Position numbers and translations under genes: made by a program
Shown: one piece after another, positions 9,759 to 18,105 of the stretch
Numbering within the stretch: the first letter of the stretch is position 1
How the letters are laid out: each line of letters starts with the position of its first letter
From: Bacteroidota bacterium
GTDB lineage: Bacteria > Bacteroidota > Ignavibacteria > Ignavibacteriales > Ignavibacteriaceae
Reading direction: 5' to 3'
Length of the DNA stretch: 64,000 bases
Assembly (NCBI GenBank): GCA_021813585.1
Contig: JAKAJV010000121.1
Span: forward strand, 1-64,000
Notes under the pieces: model-generated
Databases searched by the model: none
What the model saw: the letters and a program-made list of their open reading frames with translations, nothing else
What the model was told of the DNA's origin: nothing

Positions 9759-10394
9759 ATGAGCTGGAGTGAATTTTTACGGAATAAAAAATTACGATTG
9801 GAAATGATTGTTACGCTTATCCTCATTTCAGCTGCCTTGCTTGCATTAACTCATTTTCTAAATTATGTAGAGGCGCGGAATGGAGTGGTGCTGCCCGACC
9901 CGGTGCTTGCCCTGTTTAAGCCTGTAGACCTGACGTGGCTTATATTCGGGCTGATTTATTGTTCGCTAATTTTAGCAGTAGTTATGCTTGCGCGGCGCCC
10001 CGAAGTTTTAATGCTTGCAATGCAAACATATACTTTGTTTGTAATTGTAAGAATTGCCGCCATGTATTTGGTGCCTGTAAATCCCCCTCGGCAGATGATA
10101 CGCCTGGACGATCCGTTTGTCCAATTCTTCGGTACGGGTCAGTTGTTAACAAAGGACCTGTTCTTTTCCGGGCATACGGCAACTTTGTTTCTTCTTTTCC
10201 TTGTTGCCCCGAACAGAATTGTTAAGCTCTTGTTCCTTGTCTTTACTTTTATCGTCGGCATATCGCTTCTGCTTCAGCATGTGCATTATACTATAGATGT
10301 TTTTGCGGCGCCCTTTTTTACTTATACATGCTATAAGATGGTTCTATTATTTAATGAAAGAATGGTAGGAATTAAATTCCGGTTATCGGCATAA
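9759..10394 (+). CDS. PAP2-superfamily membrane protein, sphingomyelin-synthase-like
   Basis: 211-residue integral membrane protein with about five or six hydrophobic segments. Two motifs match the catalytic triad of the sphingomyelin-synthase-like PAP2_C family: FFSGHTATLF with H139, and HVHYTIDVF with H176 and D180. These enzymes transfer phospho-head groups between lipids; the actual substrate here is unknown and could be a phosphatidic-acid-type phosphatase reaction. It begins 6 bases after mce, so it is probably co-transcribed, although no pathway link to methylmalonyl-CoA is obvious. Confidence 0.7.
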   Translation: MSWSEFLRNKKLRLEMIVTLILISAALLALTHFLNYVEARNGVVLPDPVLALFKPVDLTWLIFGLIYCSLILAVVMLARRPEVLMLAMQTYTLFVIVRIAAMYLVPVNPPRQMIRLDDPFVQFFGTGQLLTKDLFFSGHTATLFLLFLVAPNRIVKLLFLVFTFIVGISLLLQHVHYTIDVFAAPFFTYTCYKMVLLFNERMVGIKFRLSA

Positions 10395-10475
10395 GCAATT
10401 ATTAGTTCCCGGATAAAGAGAGTATGCAATTAAGAATGCCGCACAGAATTTTTTATAACATAATTTTATACTAAG

Positions 10476-10811
10476 ATGAATAAAGAAGATATAAATTTAA
10501 ACGAGCTTGCCAGCGGTGTTTCCAAGCTGTTCGAGCTCAAGGGTATCGGTTCGATAACAAGGACTGATGACTTAACAACTTTGGCCGAGTTCAAAAAATA
10601 TTTATCAAAAAAACTTGCCGACCTTATGGACAACAATTTTAATCTGCTGATAAATACCCTGTACAGGATAGATATAGATGAAGAGAAGCTTAAGAATATT
10701 TTTTCGAACGGCAGCCGGGAATACATTCCCGATGCACTTGCCGGGCTTATTATTGAAAGACAGATTCAAAAAATATACTGGCGCAACAAATACAAGCTTG
10801 GCGATATTTAA
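10476..10811 (+). CDS. Conserved small helical protein, function unknown
   Basis: 111-residue soluble protein, predicted mainly alpha-helical. The central segment NLLINTLYRIDIDEEKLKNI and the end LIIERQIQKIYWRNKY resemble a short family I recall from other Bacteroidota/Ignavibacteria genomes that has no assigned role. There is no signal peptide, no metal-binding motif and no membrane segment. It stands between the PAP2-like gene (81 bases upstream) and the PBP4 gene (61 bases downstream), all on the same strand. Confidence 0.65.
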   Translation: MNKEDINLNELASGVSKLFELKGIGSITRTDDLTTLAEFKKYLSKKLADLMDNNFNLLINTLYRIDIDEEKLKNIFSNGSREYIPDALAGLIIERQIQKIYWRNKYKLGDI

Positions 10812-10872
10812 CTTTTGCTGCTGCCGCCTGTTACGGTTAAGAAATATTTATTATTAATCCGGAATAAACAAA

Positions 10873-12342
10873 ATGAAAAAACAACTGCTGCTTTTATTTA
10901 TAATCATAGCCACGGTTTTCGTTTCTTATCCTCAAAGCGTTTCTAAAATTAAAAGAGATATTTTCAAATTTAAAAATTCCAAAGAGCTTAAGCATGCTCA
11001 GTGGAGCGTTTCCGCTGCATTTGTAAAAACCGGCAGGGCCATCATTTCCTACCGCAGCAACGAGAGCCTTGCACCGGCTTCCAATTTAAAATTGTTTACT
11101 ACTTCCGTCGCCCTTAATCTGCTGGGCGAAAACTACAGGTTTAAAACAAGTATGTATTACGACGGATTTATTACTGATGACGGCGTATTGAAAGGCAACA
11201 TCTATATTGCCGGCGGCGGCGATCCAACCCTTGGCTCAAATACTGTGGAAGGATCACTGCCGCTGGACAGCTTAATGTGGACGTGGACTAATGCTGTTAT
11301 TAAGCTCGGGATAAAAAAAATTGAAGGTAAGATTGTGGCCGATGCGTCGCTGTTTACCGGCAACAGCGTACCGGACGACTGGAACTGGGTTGACATTGGG
11401 AATTATTACGGAGCCGGAACCAGCGCGCTGACTATAAACGATAATCTTTATTACCTGTACTTTCATCCCTCGGTTGTTGTGGGCGAGCCTGCAGAAGTAA
11501 TCCGTACCGTCCCCGAAATTCCCGGATTAAAATTTATCAATCATATTAAAACCGGGCCGGAAGGCTCCGGAGACAACGGCTACATTTACTGCGCGCCGGG
11601 GCAATTTACGGCTACGCTTAGAGGTACGGTCCCTGCCGGTGTGTCTGCATTTTCAATTAAAGGCTCTATTCCCGATCCTCCTTTGTTTGCCGCGCAGTAT
11701 TTAAGCCGCTTTCTGCAGCACTACAGGATAACTGTAACCGAAGATGCATCCGAAATTCATACGCCTGTTAAATACGATGAATCGAAGCTTATAGCCACAA
11801 CACTTTCTCCGGAGCTGAAAGACATCGTGTACATGATAAATAAACGAAGCATTAATCTTTATACCGAACAGCTGTTAAATACTATCGCTCTTAAAGAAAA
11901 AGGAATTGGTGATACTGAAACCGGAATAGAAGTTATAAAGTCCTTCCTGGATTCCGTCGGCATCGATACAGGCGGAATGCAGCTTTACGACGGCTGCGGG
12001 CTTTCTAGAACCGATATGATTACTACCGGCATGATGGTAAAGCTTTTAACTTTTATGTCAAAGCAGAAAGTATTCGGAGCCTTTTACAATTCGCTTTCCG
12101 TTGCAGGCAGGGCAGGCGACCCCGGTGACTTTTCTAAATTCGGAGTTAACACCTTATTGGCCGGTAATGCAAGAATCAAATCCGGCTTGATTACCGGGGT
12201 AAGGAGCTTTTCCGGCTACCTGAAGGATAAAAGAGGAAGGCTGATTGCATTCAGTCTGATTGCAAATAATTACTCCGGGCAGAGGAAACGAATAGACGAA
12301 ATTCATAAACAGATATTGATTGATCTGGCAAAGCTTAGATGA
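10873..12342 (+). CDS. dacB: D-alanyl-D-alanine carboxypeptidase/endopeptidase (PBP4 family)
   Basis: 489-residue periplasmic peptidase S13 that trims or cleaves peptidoglycan cross-links. Residues 1-20 form a signal peptide. The serine-enzyme motifs are S70-N-L-K73 (nucleophile and general base), S326-I-N328 within KRSINLY, and K436-S-G438 in place of the usual KTG. The family signature DG[S]GLSR reads DGCGLSR at 373-379. The large insertion between the first two motifs is normal for PBP4. The substitutions are conservative, so activity is expected. Confidence 0.88.
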   Translation: MKKQLLLLFIIIATVFVSYPQSVSKIKRDIFKFKNSKELKHAQWSVSAAFVKTGRAIISYRSNESLAPASNLKLFTTSVALNLLGENYRFKTSMYYDGFITDDGVLKGNIYIAGGGDPTLGSNTVEGSLPLDSLMWTWTNAVIKLGIKKIEGKIVADASLFTGNSVPDDWNWVDIGNYYGAGTSALTINDNLYYLYFHPSVVVGEPAEVIRTVPEIPGLKFINHIKTGPEGSGDNGYIYCAPGQFTATLRGTVPAGVSAFSIKGSIPDPPLFAAQYLSRFLQHYRITVTEDASEIHTPVKYDESKLIATTLSPELKDIVYMINKRSINLYTEQLLNTIALKEKGIGDTETGIEVIKSFLDSVGIDTGGMQLYDGCGLSRTDMITTGMMVKLLTFMSKQKVFGAFYNSLSVAGRAGDPGDFSKFGVNTLLAGNARIKSGLITGVRSFSGYLKDKRGRLIAFSLIANNYSGQRKRIDEIHKQILIDLAKLR

Positions 12343-12532
12343 CTGCGCTGCAGTCTTTTTAAGAATTGATTTTATCAGCAGCTCATCCGGCAATTTTTTC
12401 TTATACCGGCCTTTCGTGTTGTACTATCATTCTAAAAAGATTGAAAATTACATAACTAATAGCTATGTTCGGTTGCAATAAAGTTAGAGTTCGGCTTAGA
12501 ATTGTATTTACAAATTTCGGGAGCTTAAATAA

Positions 12533-14572
12533 ATGGCAATATTTAAATCCAAAGAGGTTGATCTGCTCAGGGCTGAGAACGAAGAGCTAAAGACCAAATT
12601 TCACTTTATGTATGAGAGGGAGGAGAACGCAAAAAAGCTGGAAGAGGTTTTAAAGAGATTAAGATCCGAAGTGTTCCAGTTGAATGAAAAAAAATCCGCA
12701 ATCAGCCGGGAGATTGACAACCTTCAGCAGGAAGAAGTACGAAAGAAGGAGCAGGTAGCGGAGCTGGATCAGAAGATAGCAACTCTTAAGGAGATGAAGG
12801 ACGATCTTCAGAACACCGTTCTGTCTTATTCCAACCGGATTCAGGAAATAGAAAGCACAATTCAACAGCAGAGCGAGCAGAAGCAATTAGCGAGCGATGA
12901 TAACAAGAATGCGGTAGAGGAATTGCCGGCAGAGCTTTTTGAACATAAGACAGAACTTGAAGAGAACCTTGAAAATGCAAAGCAAAAGATTGAAGAGCTT
13001 GGCCTGGAAGAGAATTCTTTAAGAGAAAGAATAAATTTTAAGCGTGATGAAATAAGCGATATTGAGGACCAGGGATTAAAGCTGCTGGAGAAGCAGGACA
13101 AAATTGCAAAGAAGCTGGAAGATTCCGAAAAGAAAATTGCAGAGCTGGAAAATAGGAAAGCAAAGCTCGTAGATGAAATTGAAGCTAAGAAAAGAGAGAT
13201 ACTGCATTATTCGGAAAAGCTGAACTCGCTTGAGAAAGAATATGCTTCCCTGGAATCCGGCATTTCCGTGCTTAGGGAAAACGAGAAAGTTATTAAAGCC
13301 AAGATCGAGAAGCTTTCCGCCGAAGAGAAAGAAAAAAGCGCGCTGGTAAAGGAACTGGAGGCAATCCAAAAAGACCTGGTGGAAAAGAAGAACGAGCTTG
13401 AAAACAATCTGGGCGTAAGAAAAAACGAGCTTGAACAGGCAATCGAGGAAAACAACAGGAAGCTTGAAAGCGTAGAGCAGAATTTCAGGAAGATTATTGA
13501 GGACGCAAACTTCAAGGGAAAAGAGCTTTATGCAATCGATCAGTCTCTCAACATCAAATCGAACAGGCTTACCAAGCTTAACATGGAGCTGCTGGAACTG
13601 GAAAAGAAATCAGGCGAATACAAAGAAGAGATGCAGAAATACGAAAACTTAAAAGAAGAACTGCACCAAAAGTTTAACGAGGAGAGAGAAGCCGTTAACA
13701 AGCTGAACGAGCAGTATATGAAGCTTAAGGAGCTTATTCCTCTGCTGGAGAAAAGGAAGAAGGAAATTGAGCAGAGCAACATGGAGCTAGAGCTAAGGTT
13801 TACGGATATGTTCCAGAAATTTAACAGGGAGTTGAATGAAATAAACAACAAAAGGAATGTACTTGAGCAGATAATTCTGAAGAAAGAAAAAGATATAGAT
13901 GAGAAAGACCAGCTTCTGTACGAGAAGATTGCCGCGCTTGAAGAAAGCGAAAGAGTGTTAAACGCCCGGCAGACCGAGATCGATTCCTTTGAGGTCACAG
14001 TTAAATCTTTAACGGAACAGAAAGAATTGCTGCAGAACGATCTTCTTAAAATAGATGAGAACATTGCAGAGCACAAATCTTATAACACCGATCTTAAAAT
14101 GGAAACCGATCTATTAATTAAAAAGAGATCGGTAGTTGAAAAGAGCCTGCAGGAAATCCTGAGAATGATGAGTGATAATTTTGTTAAAGCTGAAACCAGG
14201 AAGCTGAGACTTGCCGATGACCTTAAGCAGTACGATGAAAATTTGCTGGACTACCAGGATAAAATAAGCAGCTCTGCAAAAGAACTATCTGCAATCCAGG
14301 ATTCCGTGGGAAAGATTAAAATAGAGCATGAAGAATACAAGGGTAATATAACCAAGCTGATATCGATGAAGAAGAGACTTCAGGAAGAAATATTAAGGCA
14401 GCAGGCTGCACTTCAAAAATTCCAGAAGATTAGAGAGAAGCTGAAAATTGAACAGACGGTGGTTAAGAACAAGCAAGTCGGCGGGCCTTATATGGGGGAT
14501 GGGGTGGATGCTGCGGCAAAAAGCGCTCAGAATGCGGAAGCTACGAAAAATCCCCAAATATTTAAGCTATAG
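12533..14572 (+). CDS. Large coiled-coil protein, function unknown
   Basis: 679-residue protein that is almost entirely long coiled coil, rich in Glu, Lys and Leu in heptads, from about residue 8 to 655. It lacks the globular head domains of SMC/Rad50 proteins (no Walker A motif), a signal peptide and membrane segments. The last ~25 residues are Gly/Ala/Asn-rich and probably disordered. It is likely a filamentous scaffold or spacer. Coiled-coil bias makes sequence similarity searches unreliable, so I assign no function. It is flanked by intergenic spaces of 190 and 211 bases and appears monocistronic. Confidence 0.8.
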   Translation: MAIFKSKEVDLLRAENEELKTKFHFMYEREENAKKLEEVLKRLRSEVFQLNEKKSAISREIDNLQQEEVRKKEQVAELDQKIATLKEMKDDLQNTVLSYSNRIQEIESTIQQQSEQKQLASDDNKNAVEELPAELFEHKTELEENLENAKQKIEELGLEENSLRERINFKRDEISDIEDQGLKLLEKQDKIAKKLEDSEKKIAELENRKAKLVDEIEAKKREILHYSEKLNSLEKEYASLESGISVLRENEKVIKAKIEKLSAEEKEKSALVKELEAIQKDLVEKKNELENNLGVRKNELEQAIEENNRKLESVEQNFRKIIEDANFKGKELYAIDQSLNIKSNRLTKLNMELLELEKKSGEYKEEMQKYENLKEELHQKFNEEREAVNKLNEQYMKLKELIPLLEKRKKEIEQSNMELELRFTDMFQKFNRELNEINNKRNVLEQIILKKEKDIDEKDQLLYEKIAALEESERVLNARQTEIDSFEVTVKSLTEQKELLQNDLLKIDENIAEHKSYNTDLKMETDLLIKKRSVVEKSLQEILRMMSDNFVKAETRKLRLADDLKQYDENLLDYQDKISSSAKELSAIQDSVGKIKIEHEEYKGNITKLISMKKRLQEEILRQQAALQKFQKIREKLKIEQTVVKNKQVGGPYMGDGVDAAAKSAQNAEATKNPQIFKL

Positions 14573-14783
14573 CAGATTTTTGCACGGCAGCTAAAATTAT
14601 TTTTATTTTTCTTAATAGTACGCTCACTCTAAAAGCTACCCATTAATGTGTGTAAAAATTCCGGTACTATATGATTCTTTCTCTTTACTGGTTAAATTTT
14701 AATTGTAGAATCCGGAAATGTTTGTTCGGCAAATCTGATAATAAAAACGGGTTAAAACTTTAACACATCATCAAAAGGAAGAA

Positions 14784-16178
14784 ATGATGCGGGAAAATTT
14801 TTTTGCGAATAATTTTGAAACAACAAAATATATTTTTGTGCTGGCATCGGTCTTGGCATTTACATTCGGGATTACGCCCAGAACATTTTCGCAGCCGGCT
14901 GAAAGCATGCTGCAGCATCCTTCGTGGAGCTATAACAAGACTATCTACGAAGTTAATCTAAGGCAGTATTCCAAAAGCGGAACCTTTAAAGGCTTCGAAA
15001 AGCATTTGCCCGAACTGAAAGAAATGGGTGTGGGGATACTATGGTTTATGCCGATAAACCCGATTGGCGTAAAGAACAGGAAAGGGGAACTCGGCAGCTA
15101 TTATTCGGTTCAAAATTATTTAACGGTAGACCCGGAATACGGAACGATGGACGATTTTAAGGAGCTGGTGAAAAAGATCCATTCTATGGGCATGTATGTA
15201 ATACTTGACTGGGTAGCCGATCATACTTCGTGGGATAATGTTTGGACGAAGGAACACCCCGACTTTTATAAAAAGGATGCGAAGGGAAATTTTGTACCGC
15301 CGGTTAAAGATTGGACCGACGTAATCGCGCTCGATTATTCGAATAAAAAATTGTGGGACTACATGACAAACGCCATGGAGTTCTGGGTTAAAGACTGCGA
15401 TGTTGACGGATTCAGGTGCGATGTTGCCGATATGGTTCCAACTCCATTCTGGGTTCAAGCGAGAGCAAAGCTGGATAAGATTAAGCCGGTCTTCATGCTT
15501 GCGGAAGCCGAAAAGCCGGAGCTTCAGGTTAATGCCTTTGATATGACTTACTCGTGGAAGCTGTTTAACCTGCTTAAAGATATTGCGAAGGGCAAAAAAA
15601 ATGCAAAGAACATGGTTAATTACTTCAAGTGGGAAAACAGAACTTACCCGGCAAACGATTTTAGGATGCGCTTTACCACGAACCATGATGAAAACAGCTG
15701 GAACGGCACGGTAAAGGAAATGTTCGGCGATGCGGCGCCGGAATTTGCCGCCTTTACTTTTGCGATTAGCGGCATGCCGCTTATTTACAGCGGCCAGGAG
15801 GCGGGCTTAGATAAGCGATTGAAATTTTTTGAGAGAGATCCTATCGACTGGAAGCCCTCCCAGTACAGGCAGCTTTACACAAAGCTGGTTCATCTTAAAT
15901 TAAAAAACAAGGCTCTGTGGTGCGGCACCGAAGGCGGAAAAATGACGATGATTCCCTCTTCAAATAAAAAATCAATCTTTGCGTTCGTAAGAGAAAAAGG
16001 CAGCGATAAAGTTTTTGTTGTCTTTAATCTTTCGGCTAAACCGGTAAATGTTAAGCTCAGCTCGGACTTGATGAAAGGAAATTATATCGACCTGTTCTCC
16101 GGAAAAAAAGTTACTATATCCGGCACCGAGAGCTTTGATCTTAAACCGTGGGAATATTTCTTTTACGTTAAGGAATAA
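14784..16178 (+). CDS. Secreted alpha-amylase family glycosidase (GH13)
   Basis: 464-residue glycoside hydrolase. A signal-peptide-like hydrophobic stretch is at ~16-36 (ending FSQP). The GH13 regions are VILDWVADHTS (139-149), GFRCDVAD with nucleophile D213, FMLAEAE with acid/base E241, and TTNHDEN with transition-state stabiliser D302. A small C-terminal beta domain (VFNLSAKPV onward) follows the barrel. It should hydrolyse alpha-glucans at the cell surface or in the periplasm; exact specificity cannot be read by eye. ATG 14784 is preceded by AAAGGAAG; the second ATG, 3 bases later, is equally possible. Confidence 0.88.
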   Translation: MMRENFFANNFETTKYIFVLASVLAFTFGITPRTFSQPAESMLQHPSWSYNKTIYEVNLRQYSKSGTFKGFEKHLPELKEMGVGILWFMPINPIGVKNRKGELGSYYSVQNYLTVDPEYGTMDDFKELVKKIHSMGMYVILDWVADHTSWDNVWTKEHPDFYKKDAKGNFVPPVKDWTDVIALDYSNKKLWDYMTNAMEFWVKDCDVDGFRCDVADMVPTPFWVQARAKLDKIKPVFMLAEAEKPELQVNAFDMTYSWKLFNLLKDIAKGKKNAKNMVNYFKWENRTYPANDFRMRFTTNHDENSWNGTVKEMFGDAAPEFAAFTFAISGMPLIYSGQEAGLDKRLKFFERDPIDWKPSQYRQLYTKLVHLKLKNKALWCGTEGGKMTMIPSSNKKSIFAFVREKGSDKVFVVFNLSAKPVNVKLSSDLMKGNYIDLFSGKKVTISGTESFDLKPWEYFFYVKE

Positions 16179-16352
16179 ATTTATCAACTCGGTCTGCACT
16201 GCAGTTGAAAGGCCTGAAAATTAGAGTCAGGAATTTAAAAGACTTTCAGTCCGAACAGGTTAATCTTTTAGCGTAGTATACTTTTTTAATCCGGGCTCAT
16301 TTATATTTACGCTAAGCTATTTTCAATTTATTTATAAAGCGGGAGACGTAAG

Positions 16353-17072
16353 ATGCGATTAAAATTCCTAAGTATCGGATTATTATTCATTCTGTTTTTC
16401 ATCCCGGAAATTTGTTTTGCACAGTCGCTGGGCGGCAGCTTAACCTTGGGCTTTCCGATGGATGAATTTAAAGAGAATGTGAAGCGAACGGGAATTGGCG
16501 GCAGTATTCAGTTTTTGTTTTGGAACCCGGCTCCTCGAATGCCGTATTCGTTCGGCATAAACGCAGGCTATATAAATTACGGCAGCGAATCTAGAAGAGA
16601 GCCTTTTAGCCTTACAATTCCCGATGTAACTGTGGATGTTGACAGAACAAATAATATTGTGAACTTCCATTTGATGGGACAGATTATATTACCGTCGGGG
16701 CCGCTTAGACCGTACCTGGAGTTCTTGGTTGGCGGCTCATACATTTTTACCGAGACTCGTATAACAAGCAGCGGCTCGGAAGAAGTTGCCAGCTCTACAA
16801 ATTTTGACGACTGGGCCTGGAGCTATGGCGGCGGCGGCGGGTTTTTGATCCGGCTTATGCCGAATACGAATTTGGGAGAAAAAGTTGGATCAATTTTTCT
16901 CGATTTAAAAGTAAGATATCTTTACGGAACCGAAGCCCAATATTTGAAGGAAGGCTCGGTGATAGTAAATAGAGGCAGCGTATTTTACGATGTTTCAAAA
17001 TCTAAAACGGATTTATTGACAGCACATTTGGGCGTAGTTGTTTATTTCGGTAATTTATTTGCCGGCGATTGA
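16353..17072 (+). CDS. Outer-membrane beta-barrel protein
   Basis: 239-residue exported protein. The signal peptide (1-23) ends CFAQS. The mature part has alternating amphipathic strands rich in Gly and aromatic residues (SFGINAGYINYG, WSYGGGGGFLIR) and ends in a strand LGVVVYFGNLFAGD, which fits a small barrel of the OmpW/porin-like type. The cargo or function is unknown. It is preceded by GGGAGACGTAAG, a good ribosome binding site, and converges on the membrane gene ending at 17128. Confidence 0.65.
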   Translation: MRLKFLSIGLLFILFFIPEICFAQSLGGSLTLGFPMDEFKENVKRTGIGGSIQFLFWNPAPRMPYSFGINAGYINYGSESRREPFSLTIPDVTVDVDRTNNIVNFHLMGQIILPSGPLRPYLEFLVGGSYIFTETRITSSGSEEVASSTNFDDWAWSYGGGGGFLIRLMPNTNLGEKVGSIFLDLKVRYLYGTEAQYLKEGSVIVNRGSVFYDVSKSKTDLLTAHLGVVVYFGNLFAGD

Positions 17073-17127
17073 AACAGCCGGTATTGCACATCAATTCAAA
17101 AATCCGTCTTAACTTTACTAAACAAAG

Positions 17128-18087
17128 CTAAGGCGTCTGAGGATTTTGTAGAAGTTCCCGGCCGTCGTTATTTAACTTAGCGTCGTGCTCTGCGTGTCTT
17201 TCTCCGGGAAACACTTCCATTGCAGGGAACATTTTATACAACGATAACTCGCTGCCTGTAAACCAGATCTTATTCCAGCTTCTTGCCAGTACAAATATCT
17301 GCTGGATTATAAACATAATAAAAATGGTCGATGCAGAAACCATTCCCACAGCATTATCAAGATAAAAATAAATTAATAGTAACAATGCCGGCGCAATAAG
17401 AAGTATTAAATATAAAAAGTACGCGCTGAAGAAATGCTTAATAACAAACCTGGCAGCCAGCCAAACAGACTTAAGCGATTTCCTAGAGTCGTTCATAAAG
17501 AGAATTATCTTAGCATAATCCCCGATGGTAAAACCCAGTACTAAGAGGAGCAGATAAACAATTATCCCTGTAAGCACGATATAAAAAATAGTAGCTTCAT
17601 TTTGGGCAGTATCCGCTGCAGCCGCAGCTATTATACTCACAGGAATAAATACTATGAATGCAAAAATCAACTGGAGAATGATGAAGTAAATTGCGAGTCT
17701 TAAATAGCGGAAAAAATATTCGGCGCAGCCTTCAAAGAAAGCGCCGGCCGAAAATTTCCGGTTACCGCTGTTTAATATTTTCAGAACTCCGCCTGCAAAG
17801 AATATGGTGAATATGAGATAAAATATTCCAGACCAAATCACTGCCGAAATAAATGGTTCGATTGCGTGGCCGGCAGATCTAAGGAAATCTGTATAGGTTG
17901 TAAAGTCAAATCCTTTAATCATTGAATTGATTGCCATTGAATTGCCGGCGGTCTGTTTCAACATCCCACGGAACGGGAGAGCAAGAGTAAGAGCAAATAA
18001 AAATGTTATCAGGTAAATTACTAAAGCAGTCTTTTTCGATTTGCCCGCTGCTTTGAACCCCTGCGAATATGCTTTAAATATTTTCAT
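17128..18087 (-). CDS. Six-helix integral membrane protein, function unknown
   Basis: 319-residue inner-membrane protein with about six long hydrophobic segments (for example ALVIYLITFLFALTLALPF, then a long loop, and a final helix followed by NKIWFTGSELSLY). The topology resembles uncharacterised membrane proteins of the glycerophosphoryl-diester-phosphodiesterase membrane-domain type, but no catalytic residues are recognisable. The N-terminus has a cytoplasmic basic patch (KAAGKSKKT). It starts 18 bases downstream of the M1 peptidase stop, so the two form an operon. Confidence 0.65.
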   Translation of the reverse strand: MKIFKAYSQGFKAAGKSKKTALVIYLITFLFALTLALPFRGMLKQTAGNSMAINSMIKGFDFTTYTDFLRSAGHAIEPFISAVIWSGIFYLIFTIFFAGGVLKILNSGNRKFSAGAFFEGCAEYFFRYLRLAIYFIILQLIFAFIVFIPVSIIAAAAADTAQNEATIFYIVLTGIIVYLLLLVLGFTIGDYAKIILFMNDSRKSLKSVWLAARFVIKHFFSAYFLYLILLIAPALLLLIYFYLDNAVGMVSASTIFIMFIIQQIFVLARSWNKIWFTGSELSLYKMFPAMEVFPGERHAEHDAKLNNDGRELLQNPQTP

Positions 18088-18105
18088 ATTTTCATTCTTT
18101 ATCGG

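Noticed and set aside
13540-14076. Minus-strand ORF (178 aa) inside the coiled-coil gene
   Set aside because: Ser/Phe/Leu-rich antisense reading of Glu/Lys-rich heptads, a common artefact.
16268-16315. Inverted repeat TTAGCGTA / TACGCTAA before the 16353 gene
   Set aside because: Eight-base arms with a 32-base gap; too weak to call an operator or terminator.
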